Assembly (NCBI GenBank): GCA_963556495.2
Contig: OY747704.1
Span: forward strand, 6,188,501 to 6,252,500
Source of the DNA: Valencia hispanica
Taxonomy: Eukaryota > Chordata > Actinopteri > Cyprinodontiformes > Valenciidae
Direction: 5' to 3'
DNA length: 64,000 bases
The stretch's first letter is position 1. Each line of letters opens with the position of its first letter. This document shows positions 51,570-62,340 of this stretch, in pieces. The position numbers and the translations under genes are program-made. Under the pieces are notes generated by a model that was given only the letters and a program-made list of their open reading frames with translations, was not told the DNA's origin and did no database searches.

Positions 51570-53200
51570 CCTTTAACGTAAGCCATTTAAGGTTAAAGGT
51601 CACACCCCCGCAGTCTTCCAATCTCTCATTAATGACGTCCGCTGAGACTTTCTCATTCAATTTGTCTTTGCCAATCTTGACGAATTTCTCTTTTTCCTAG
51701 AGTATCTATAGAGGAGGATCAGGAACATGTCCGTCTTGTTCTCCAACAACTCTTAGAAAACAAGTCATTAGTTAGAGAAAAAAATGGTGTTTCACGTCTT
51801 CTCTATTACCTTCCTGGTGACATGAGCAGGCAGGTGAAGATGGGCTGTCTCGTTGTTACTCTTTCTCCCACTTCAATTGCATAATTTCATTCAGATTTAG
51901 TTACAAAAATACCAAACCTGATGCCTTATCCAGACAATTTGCCACAAATTAAGAACCACCTACAGTCTGTTACTCTCCCTTTTTGAGAAAAGTAGCTGCT
52001 AACTAAAAATCATACTCATACAAAACTAAATATGTTGCTTTATATTTCACAGAATCCAACATTATAACACAGAATATCTCACACACATCCCCAGTTTACC
52101 TGCAACATATAACAAAATTCAGATTAGGTCTACAGTCACCTACACAGTGCTCAAATATAGTCATCTTGGAAATGGAGGTGTCACTATATGATTTGATAAT
52201 GTGATATTTCGCTGAGAGCTCCATTGCTCTCTCAATTTCTCTGTCATTTGTGTAGCGATACTGACTCCTACTCCTGAATTACTGACACACTTTGAGAAAA
52301 ATGATGAAGAACAAGTTACCCACATTTTTTATCAAAATGAACTAATGTTTGTGCTCCTATATCACAAATATAACAGATAAAGAATACAGAAAACAAGACA
52401 AAAAAGATATATTTGCAGAAACTGTTATCTAACATGGCCTATGTGCCACACATGTGTTTTATCTTCAAGAGAGAGCCTGTCTGATCAGTCCTCAGTTTTT
52501 CTCTAAGGATATGTAGGAGCTTAGCACCACTCTGGAGGCCAAGGTTGCTCTTAGTTGTGGGTTGGGCGTCCAACACTAATTACCTTACCTTGGGTAGAAT
52601 ATGCCCAAAACAGTCAGATATCTTCAACTACTGATATATTCCCATTTGAGTCAATCCTGGGTTAACAACCTCGACTGATTTCTTCTGATGAGCACAACAT
52701 ATCTCTCACTTCAGGCCATCATCATAAAAGATCCTGTAAAAGAGGCTGGGATAATACAATCACTGCCCACAATTGGACTACGGAACAGAACTGCTGTCTG
52801 GCCAACCATAGATCTTCCACTCCACAGTACTACCACAAACAGTAGCTTGGACTCTCTGCTAAGGACGTAACTTTATACCCCATCTCTAAGAAACTCTCAT
52901 CCAGGTACATCAGTCCATATGAGATCAAGTCTATTAACAGTCCCACTGCCATTCGCTTCAAATGCCTAGTAATCTTAAGATCCACTGCATGTTCATGTCT
53001 CACTGGTTACGCTAGTTCTTTTCAACCTTTTGAGCATCCAGAGGCATCCTGTTTACTTTGTACGAAGCATTTTGGACATTCACTGAGGATTGGCCAATAG
53101 TTCCAGTATCTTGTTTACTGGGATGGGTATGGCCCACAAGATTGTTACTGTCATTGTTCTGGCATCTGTGAGTGTATTTGTGTATCCATGAGGCTCTTTT
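51570..53200 (+). pseudogene. Ty3/Gypsy chromovirus remnant
   Basis: Three degraded pol pieces appear in the right order. The RT palm (51605-51810) reads PAVFQSLINDV and then FANLDEFLFF in place of the YLDDIL-F catalytic motif, then EEDQEHVRLVLQQLLENKSL. An integrase C-terminal piece (52790-53010) reads SRYISPYEIKSINSPTAIRF, the GPY/F module. A chromodomain piece (53098-53145) reads FQYLVYWDGYGP. Much of RNase H and integrase is missing and there are many stops. A chromodomain after the GPY/F module is the mark of chromoviruses. It is an old, inactive LTR retrotransposon. Confidence 0.7.
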
Positions 53201-55010
53201 CTGAGTAGAACATCTCTTTTCGTGGATGTGGCCAGAACTCTGAAGCTGTCCCTCGTAGTTGCCTACATGCCTGCTCTCCAACTCTCTATTCAGTTCCTCT
53301 CAGGAAACCCAAGCCTCTCCGCGATGCCTTTGTCTTCTGCCTACCACCAGGATCATAACTTCCTCCATATGAACAAAACCTATCACTGGAACAGTAAACC
53401 ATTACATTATTCTCATTTCTAACCATATACAAACATTCTCCTCATCTCATTTCACCACTCCTCTGTCCTCCAGACCTCCTGCCATGGTCTGGATCAACAT
53501 CTGTTGTGCAAAGTTGAACATTACTGTTATCGTAAATAAATCCTTTAACGGTTCATCCTTAGTTCCTTGAGTAATTTCTAAAAGTGTGCCAGGAAGTTAA
53601 ACGTAGGCATGACAGAAAATATAAGTAAAGGCTTTTAATATCCTCTGAACTGGTCTGCTATATTGAGCTTCTCTGAAATTCCATTGATTTCACATAATCA
53701 TGTTAGTGGTGAAGAGAGAAGTCAATAACTCATCTATTTCTTCTCTTTTTTTATTGTTTACGTCTGTGTGATGGCTGCAGTTAAAGCCACACAAATTTGG
53801 TAATATCTACCACACATCAGTATATCAATAGGAAATGATTAATGACTACAAATATTTTTGCTTTCTTTAAATATGGAATTTAATTAACATAAAAACGAAT
53901 TGGTTTTGGTTTAGAATTCATTTATTTTATTACATACTGCAACACTGTATTCTAAAATATGTGCGAAAATTGTAGTTTACAATGTTATGTGTCTGACTAA
54001 ATGTTTCTCTTTTCTTTAAGTTAACTCAGTGGCAGCTGCTCCAGTCCCTTATCTGAACTAAGAGGTGGAAAAGGGGTGGAGCAAGCCTATATGGAGTCCT
54101 GTAAACTGACTCAGACCATAACTCAGGATCATGGGGGGGATTTTTTGGGTTAAATAAAAGAAACCCTTTTGCGGACACTAACCTGTGCCTGACTCCTTTA
54201 CTGCTCTGTCCCTCACAGTCTGATGTAAAGTCCAGTATTGGCCATCTTAGTCATAAATAGTGACATTTACAGAAAAATATTTAGGTCTAACAATGTATTA
54301 TTGTCTCTAAATTATTTTTACATTATATAAAACTTGTTTTGGCTCAAATTGGTGTCGGCATAATGCCGACATAGATGAAACAAAGGCATTCTTTTTTCAT
54401 CTGAAAAATTCTGCCCACAGTTTGCCCACCATTAACAGACAAACTCAACATTAGTTTGGCCCAAAAGTATAAGCTGCCACTTGGGATATCTCAAGATTTA
54501 CATTCAGCAAAAGAAATCTAAGCTATTTAGGATAAAGCATTACAATATTGCATTTTTTAAAGCACAGATATGCAAACTACACAACTCGACCAGAGTAAAG
54601 ATATTAAAATCTGTGCCATGTACAATATGTGTTCATAGTCTGTTGTATAATGAACTAAAGTTTGTGATTTCGGTACATGCCATTGGGGTAAATGGTGACA
54701 TCAGACCAACCTATGAACCCCCAATGTCTGTAGGAAAGCATTGGCAGCCAAGTAAGATGACATTCTCTGCAAGTGATGGAGAACTTTTGTGTCTAGTTCT
54801 GTAGTTCTTTGCCTGCTGTGTTGTGTCAAGGGGGCAGAGCCTGCCATGTACACAAAGTTCCAAAGGGCAAAAAATGACTGTATTCCCCACCAAAGGGTTG
54901 AGTTGGTCATCTAAAGCGATTCCTTCAGTCATTCATTTTCTTTTCCTTTATTCCTTTAATGCCCTATTGCTGTCCCTTGGAAACTTTTCTGCTCTCTCTA
55001 GAGCAGGGTA
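53201..55010. other. Whirlin intron; possible LTR-like segment
   Basis: 54020-54230 contains AAATAAAAGAAACCC followed by a short TGCCTGACTCC segment. This could be the R-U5 part of an LTR belonging to the Gypsy remnant, but I see no paired copy. No coding exon is visible. Confidence 0.3.
54353..54371. repeat. 9-bp inverted repeat with 1-base spacer
   Basis: TGTCGGCAT, A, ATGCCGACA. It is a short, perfect, GC-richer palindrome in AT-rich sequence. Confidence 0.9.
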
Positions 55011-55012
55011 CT

Positions 55013-55100
55013 CAAACTCTAGTCCTCAAGAGCCACAATCCTGCAACTTTTACCCATCTTCCTGTTCCAACAGAATTGAACTGGTCCTTGAAGACTAGGT
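55013..55100 (+). mobile_element. hAT-like MITE, one end
   Basis: CAGGGTACTCAAACTCTAGT then CCTCAAGAGCCACAATCCTG matches the wording of a common non-autonomous fish repeat. The other end was not found. Confidence 0.45.
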
Positions 55101-55295
55101 CAAAGTTACCTGGGTGACCACATTTTCAGCCATTTATTCTTTCAAAATTACCTAGTAGTTCACCCAAACTGCTACACCTGCAAGTGGCAACTGAACTGAT
55201 TTCAATTTTTGCATTAAAATAGTTAGATTGATCAAGCATGCAACAACTTGTGCCACACACCATTATCTTTTACAGCAACTTTTTTAGGTTCAGCA

Positions 55296-55312
55296 GATAT
55301 ATGTATATATTT
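55296..55312. repeat. Candidate target-site duplication, left of L1 module copy 3
   Basis: GATATATGTATATATTT compares with GATAGATGATATATTT at 57208-57223, with one mismatch and one indel. The sequence is low-complexity, so the match is only suggestive. Confidence 0.4.
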
Positions 55313-57207
55313 TTTTATTTTTGTCCTGTTTGGCATTGTGGAGCTCAAAATTTGTATCCGAGTACCAAGTAAAAGCCCAACAGATTTACTTTCACAAGCG
55401 GAGCAGTGCAACTTTTGCTATAGTACTCCACTTGATATATGTGTGAAAAATCTTTGTTATGAATTGCTGGGGGTTTTATTTCCTGATGTTATGGACCCGG
55501 AGACGGAAAATTAAGGGGAAGAAAGAAAGAAGATGGAGAAGAGAGGTAGGAAACAAAAAGTCATGAGAGAGGGTGAGTTGAAAATACAAGAGAGGAAAGG
55601 GAACAAAGAAAACACAGGAAAACATTGAAGTCTGCATCCATACCCAAAGGACGGCAGAGAGAGGGGGAAAAACAAAACAAAAAAGGAAAAAGGAACATCG
55701 ACAAACCAAACCAAACATCGTGATCTAAGAACTAAACAACCACATCACACAAAAATGGATATAAAAATACAACAACAATGTCACAGAAAAACTCATGGTA
55801 CCGATTAATCAAGCTCTAGTAATGATAACCTCAGCCCAAGAATATATCTGTAAACACCGGAGACCCCACATCTATATGTGTGTGTGAGCATGCTGGTGCA
55901 GATAAGGTTTCTCCATAAGAGTGTTTGATAGCTGGTATGAGCAGGCATCAATCCATCTCCCAGGAATCGATGCAGACATGAAGGAGATCGGAGCCAAGAT
56001 GTCCAAAGGACCCCCAGAGCCCCAGGCGGACCCGGGCGGGGCCCCAAGAGAGGAGCAAAGGAGAACCCCAAGGGAACGTCCAGCGGCTACTATGCAGGGG
56101 CCCGGGGGGCAGCAGTGACGAGCTCACGGGCCCCGCCGGCAACCAGCCGCCCCAGGGCGGGCCGGTCCATGGACTGGGAGAGCCGGGGCCCAGGGGCACC
56201 CCACCCCCCAGCAGGGACCCGACAAGGGACCGGCCGGCTGCCACGCGCCACCACCACCCCGGGCCAATCCCCACCGCCAACATCCCAGCGCCCCACCCCT
56301 GCCCCACGTCAGGGCGCCCCGCCGATAGCCGCAACAGACAGACGGCATCCCCAGGCCGAGCTCAGCCAGCACCTGGACACCAAGTTGTACCAGCTCCCGA
56401 GTCCTGATCCCACGCAACGCAGAGCGCCGAGACCAGGCATCCAACAAAGGCCAGGGCCTGTCCAACCCGCCAATGAACCGACCACGCACGGTGCGCACAG
56501 AACAGGTGATTGAACAAGCAGAGACGCTGGATCCGTATCCCGCTGAGCCACCGAGCAGGCACCACCCAACAATCCCAAACCTGGCACCCCTAAAAGAGGT
56601 GCCCCAACCAACCAAAGGAAGATATCGGCCCAGCGCATCGGCCGACCGACACACAGGCCCGGCCAGGCACGCACCAAGTCCGAACCGGATTGACTACCGA
56701 CACACCAGTAGACAGGGGCATCCGTCACTGGCGGGGAGTGACGGAGGGGAAATAGGCCCCCCATTAAATGTAAGGCCTAAGGTGCGCCAGGCGAGAGGGC
56801 AGCCTAAGACCCAACCTGACAGGCAGACAAAGACATACAGACACAGTCATACGTTCCCTCCCTCTTAAACACATACATTCTCACTAACTCACCAAGACAC
56901 CCAAGAAATGACTCTGTACCCTCACTCACACACCGCAAATACACTTCATGCTCCCAGGTCCAGGTACCGATGCCCCAGTAGAGCCACCAGCCCCCGAACC
57001 CGGGATATGGACCCCCTACCTTCTAGGATGGAGACAAGCAGACCGCCAAGAGCCCCACAGTGGCGAAGCAGCCCGACAGCCCAGGACCCTGACCAGACCA
57101 CCTGTTCCTCCTCCGGACCCCAACCCCTGATGGCCCATAGTGAACAGGGGTGTGAGAAGACCCCTAGCCTCTGTCCTCCCGCTCGAGTATGGTGTTGATG
57201 GATAGAT
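55313..57207 (-). mobile_element. L1 G-rich 3' module, copy 3 (longest)
   Basis: On the minus strand it starts about 57207 (CAACACCATACTCGAGCGGG), about 160 bp further upstream than the junction in copy 1, and follows copy 1 to the CCAAACAGGACA end and an A-rich tail. On the plus strand it is C-rich. It shows what precedes the deletion junction in the intact element: GAGGAACAGGTGGTCTGGTC lies where copy 1 has endonuclease codons. Long frames on both strands (56124-56654, 56309-56764, 56473-56868) follow from GC-rich composition and carry no motif. Confidence 0.8.
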
Positions 57208-57504
57208 GATAGATGATATATTTACTACATCATACTTTTTACTTTTACTTGTGTATTACTATTGTGAAATAATGGTACTTTTACTTGAGTACAATTTCTA
57301 CCTACTCTGTCAACATCTAGTTACTTCACTGAGTTCAGAACATGCAAATTTTATCCAAAAATTCACCAGACAGATACACACCTACAGTTCCTCAGACTTC
57401 CTGTTTGTACACAATTTGCCCAGCCTGTTGTACCATTTGAGGTTTAAGTAGATACAAAGTAAATTGTATATATGTTCATATCAAAGTACTTTGCACTGTT
57501 CTAA

Positions 57505-58420
57505 CATACACTGAATGGGTCAAAAAGTCCCCGCCTGGATAGTAATTATGCAAATACGTACAAGTCTCCTATTGGATAATTACTGCATTGCAAAAAGTAA
57601 TTAAACCCCATATCATGCAATCAGTAGCTTCTTATTTCTTAAACAACCATGTCAAAAACACAAGAAGATGTTAGTCTGTTTAGGAACGGTCAAATAATGG
57701 CATGGATCAAGCAGTAATGTTTAATATACTGTTAAAACCTCAAGGGGCTGGGACTGAACAGCTGTGTAGCCATACGAAAACCATTGATAAGTGGGGCTAG
57801 CAAGAATATAGCTTCAATTTAAAGGGGAGCATAATGATTTGACTCTAAAGCAATGAATGAAGGCCATGGGGTCTGATGAGACCAGACATACTCTTCCAGT
57901 GTGATGGGTTGATCAGGGTAAGAAGAGAGGCAGATGGAGTGATGCATCCATCATGCCTAGTTCCTACTGTACAATCCTGTGGAGGCAGTGCTTTAATATC
58001 AGGTTGCTGCAGTTTGCCAGTTCTAGATTAAGCAACATCATGAGCCCAAAGAATGAGGTCACCTGACTACCTGAATATAGAAAAGGATCAGGTTATTCCA
58101 TCAATGCATTTCCTCTTCCCTAAGGTCACGGGCATTTTACAAGATGACAATTCCAGGATTAATCAGGCTCAAATTGTGAAAGAGTGGTTCAGGAACCAGG
58201 AGACAACGGGAGAACCTTTGGGATGTAATGGAGAAGGTTTTTCACAGTAGTCGGATTCGCCCATCATCAATACAAGATCTTGGTGAAAAACTAATGCAAC
58301 ACTTGATGGCAGAAAATCTTGTGACATTGCATGGCCTTATATAAAGAAAGCCACAGCAAAGGCATGTCGTAATCAAAGCAAAATGCAGTCCAGCGAAATA
58401 TTAGAGTATCTATCCTTATT
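57505..58420 (+). pseudogene. Tc1/mariner transposase pseudogene
   Basis: Several frames together give DILFQCDGLIRVRREADGVM, HPSCLVPTVQSCGGSAL, RSPDYLNIEKDQVIPSMHF and GILQDDNSRINQAQIVKEWF (second catalytic D), then ENLWDVMEKVFHSS and PSSIQDLGEKLMQH. About 25 codons between the second D and the glutamate motif are missing. Frame changes and stops are frequent. I could not match terminal inverted repeats. Confidence 0.7.
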
Positions 58421-58449
58421 TGGCACCTTGGCAAAGTATTGTTTTGTAT

Positions 58450-60160
58450 GTATAGTATATTACCTATTGTAAGTATTGGTTTGTATATATATTACCTACT
58501 TTAAGTATTGGTTTTAAAAGTTTTATGATGTAAATAATTTTGAATTGGAAATGTGTTTCTTCTGCTTTAATTTGTTGTTTTATTTTATAGTTATCTATGT
58601 TTACTATTTTTCATCCACTTCTCTCTATTGTAGTTAGTTTCTGGCATTGCTTGGTGGGTCTCATTTTGTGCTGTCCTGTCATACCAGGGAGCTTTTTTTA
58701 CAGAACTTCAATGGTGCATTTGGCAACCATTTTCTGATTTTCCTGCCTTACTCTAGCCTTAGTATTATTTAACCACAACAGCGACATAACCGCAGACATT
58801 TGCTACACTGATTGACTGCCAGACTTTTTCATTGGCAACACAGCAGTGTCTTTTTGTACTGTAATCTAAAAATCTAATCCTTTTCATTCAATCTCTTTTA
58901 GTTTGCTTTTACTTAATATCATCAAAACATTGTAATTAAACCTACACACTGTGGGTTAGCATTCTAGGTTAAGTGGAATCAACATTATTTTCATAATTAA
59001 AGTGATGGATATTGTCACAATAACAACTAAAATCATTTCTGTTGACATTTGGTATTTTACTCCTTTTGGCTTGGATCACATTTTTTGTCTTTTTTAGGGA
59101 GTTTTTCAATGGTTTTATGACTGAGCTAGTGTGACGCCTTAAATTGTACTTTTGCAAACTTCTTGCAACTTTCCTGTTAGACTTCGAACATTGTAATATG
59201 TAATACACAGAATGTTTTTCCCCCAAAAAATCTATAGTATCTGTATTTTAAAGATTTGCATGTGCCTTCAGTACAGTATTTGACACTGTTAAAAATACTA
59301 AATGTCATTTGTTATCAAATGTATTACTGTGATTCTTGTTCCACCGTTACATTTTGGAATGATAGTAAAGAGCTACAACAAATTTAGCAATGACAATATT
59401 TGGACTTAATGTTTGGTTTTATGCAGTGGTAGCAGTATATGACACAATGTCATCACTGATGCACACTGTGTCAGTTTAAGATTCTAATGTAATCAATTAT
59501 TAGTATTTAGTATAATGATTATGCCACAGTACAGTGACTACATAAGAATGATAAAGAATGTTAGACACATTGCCTTGTATCTGTGATATAGTCCTCTGTC
59601 ACACTCTCCACTGATTGTCTAGCTTCTGCAGCATGATAATTAGCTTTAGTCCAGCATTGGCCGCTATGTTTATGTGTTGGAAAGAGAGAGGAGGAGGAGA
59701 CTTGGCACCCTCCAGATGATAAATGGGTTTAGAAAGTTGGGAGCGCTTTAGATTTCAAACTCATCTTTTTTAAGACTGTGGCCCAAGGTTATTGTGATAT
59801 ATAGAACAGTCACACCGTTGTGTTTCTGCAGCATGAAGCCTTAAAGGGAAAATACCCTGAGGTTGTCATATTGTTTTTTTTTTTTCTGGTGATGGTTTTT
59901 GAATTGTAGTTAGGAAAAACTAGTGGACCTAAAGTAATTCTAAAAAGGAAATACCCTTTAACGTATTATGCATCAAAAGCATCACTTAAAAGTTCTAGAG
60001 TTCAAATTTATCCTTACATTTCTAAGGACACACAAAAGATTACAAGCTATTTATGAAACTAGTATGAAGCCAACATAGAAAAGCTGGGTGTCATTTCATA
60101 TACTGTAAAATAAATTATGAAGCCAAATTGCGTCTCTCCAATCAGCAAGAAATCATTAAA
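58450..60160. other. Whirlin intron, no recognisable feature
   Basis: AT-rich sequence. The frame 58969-59226 (minus) has no domain that I recognise. Confidence 0.5.
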
Positions 60161-60164
60161 GTAA

Positions 60165-60245
60165 GGGGGGGGTCGATCAGTAGGGGCGGTCTGACCTGCC
60201 TTGGCGGTGGTCTGCGCTCTCCGAATCCTTTTCCAGTCCTTTTTT
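60165..60245. repeat. MITE-like GGCGGTGGTCTGCGCTCTCC repeat end
   Basis: CCTTGGCGGTGGTCTGCGCT then CTCCGAATCC matches the right part of the repeat at 51395-51500. The frame 60201-60509 that runs out of it has no domain. Confidence 0.45.
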
Positions 60246-61253
60246 ATTTTTATGCGTTACTTTTTTAGCCACTCTGTTGTAGATTTGCTGCTGTGTTTTG
60301 GATCACCTTCCTCTGGTTGCTGTTGGGTAGACAACGTCTTACTGACTCAAGAATACTTTGATGCGCTGATTAGTTTTTGGTTAACTCAAAGACAGCAAGT
60401 CCTGGAGGATAGGGTGCTGTGGCTAAAAATGAGCCATAATCATGATCCTTCTACAACCATTCCTGACAGTTGCTATAAGTGTTTGTGCTGTCATATTGTA
60501 TATGTTTAATGTTATGGACATTTTTCAATAAGTTCTATCATCTCGTCTAATTTTCCTTTGTAAACCTCATGCTATCATATTCTTTTCTGAAAGAGGAGAC
60601 TTGTGTTGGGAAACCATAAGAACCCATATGTTTTTGTCCCCCACAAATTGTTCTGTAAGGACTTTAACATTCAACATGCTGAGTTAGGCCTGTGAGGGCT
60701 GAGAAACAGCTGTATTGGTGTGATCTCAGCAGAAGTGAGTAGAAGTAAACAGTAGTCAATAAAAAATTATTCAGGTAAGAGTAAAAAAAAGTATTTGTGG
60801 AAAAGACTACATAAGTACTGAGAAACTAATTGTAATGCCTGAAATTTTTTTTAAATGTCAGGTAGACAAAAATATAAAGCAACATGCAAATTCTGGTTTT
60901 TTCACAAATAAATTTAAATAGATATTAAAAATTAAATTTTTTTATAAAATAACAAACCAAGGCACAAGAAATGCAAACTTCCAAATCCTATTTTCACAAT
61001 ATAAAACTTTTTATCCCAGTACTTACAGTAGGTAACAAAAAAATCACTACAAGCTACTTCCTATGAAGAAATAACCAGTATATTGTATATTCACCTGCCT
61101 TCTAAATGGAACAACCAGCTCAGCAGACAGTAAAAAAACATTAGAACAAGGAAGCTTGTAACAAGAAGTTACTTTACCATAAACTGTATAGATGTTGTTC
61201 TGGACCTGTGTATGTTTGGTCAAAATGTGCCTCTATGTATTCAGGGAAAAATA

Positions 61254-61309
<56 letters not shown>

Positions 61310-61311
61310 GG
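61254..61311 (+). repeat. (GTCT)n microsatellite
   Basis: About 14 perfect GTCT units. Confidence 0.97.
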
Positions 61312-61577
61312 TTTTTACAGCCCAATTTTATAAATCAAAGTGTTTGGCAAAGAGTAAACTGTAAAAAGGGAAATAAAATGTGACACAGTAAATAACACCA
61401 ACATTTTTTTACACCAAAATTATTTTTTTTTACATTTGTTCAACTACAAAAAAAGTATATGAAAACCAATGTGTTTTTTAATTCTGGATCTGATAAGAAA
61501 CCTGAATTTTCCTGTTAAGGCTAGAAAATGTCAGAATCTTCAAGTGGTGCAATCAGCTGAATGCTTGAGAGATGGTG

Positions 61578-61627
61578 GCTTGTGTGTGTGTGTGTGTGTG
61601 TGTGGGTGTGTGCGTGTGGGTGGGTGG

Positions 61628-61658
<31 letters not shown>

Positions 61659-61680
61659 TGCGTGTGTGTTTGTGTGTTCT
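61578..61680 (+). repeat. Compound (GT)n/(GTGC)n microsatellite
   Basis: GT units, then GGGT units, then five GTGC units. The frames through it on both strands are artefacts. Confidence 0.95.
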
Positions 61681-61689
61681 TCCATCTGG

Positions 61690-61800
61690 ACAGTTAGAAT
61701 TCCCAGCAGTGCTGGGTTCATTGGTGCTAACCCTGCCGAGGCACAGCTGTATAAAATGTCACTGTAATCCAGGACTGAAATAAAGAATGATTCAGACAGC
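61690..61800 (-). pseudogene. LINE post-RT fragment
   Basis: The minus strand reads FFISVLDYSDILYSCASAGL, the thumb-region wording of a CR1/L2-related LINE (VLDYGD-VY). It is cut by the GT microsatellite. Confidence 0.5.
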
Positions 61801-62289
61801 AACCCCTAACCATGCAGATGGAACTTCAAATTTAACATCATTTTCAATGTTAATGGTATGAACATTAATCTTTTAACAGAATGTATTTCCAGGGCCCATT
61901 ACAAAGAGTACCATTGGTGTCCAGTTAAATCGCATCCATATTACATATTTATTTTTTTAAAGGCTTTGTCTATATCCACCAGGCATTGCACAGAATATTT
62001 TTCCTACTGGATTGCAACATGTGGGGGATATAGCTCATATTTTTATTGCCTTATATGGAAAGTGAATTTGTCTTTCCTAAAATTCAAAACACATTCTGAC
62101 AACCTCTTTCAAAGATGTTGTGCATTAATATCCTGAAAAAAAGTTGGTAAGGTAATCAGAACCTTTACTCAGAAAATTGGACTTCTATTGTGAAGTGCTT
62201 CCTTCTCAAGTAGCCTCACCTCCAACTCCCTCAATCAATTTAAGGCACCTTTCTGCTATCAGAACTTCTGGGTAATTTTACCGGACCTT

Positions 62290-62340
62290 CACCATACCAT
62301 ACCATACCATACCGTACCATACCATACCGTACCATAACAT
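62290..62340 (+). repeat. (ACCAT)n tract
   Basis: About ten ACCAT/ACCGT units at the 3' end of the minus-strand L2 element. It is probably the element's repeated tail. Confidence 0.9.

Noticed and set aside
56124..56868. Frames of 131-176 codons on both strands
   Set aside because: Same G-rich module in reverse. Several frames are open at once because stop codons are AT-rich.
61521..61802. Microsatellite frames on both strands
   Set aside because: They are produced by the GT/GTGC tract. Only the short LINE-like text at 61690-61800 is kept.
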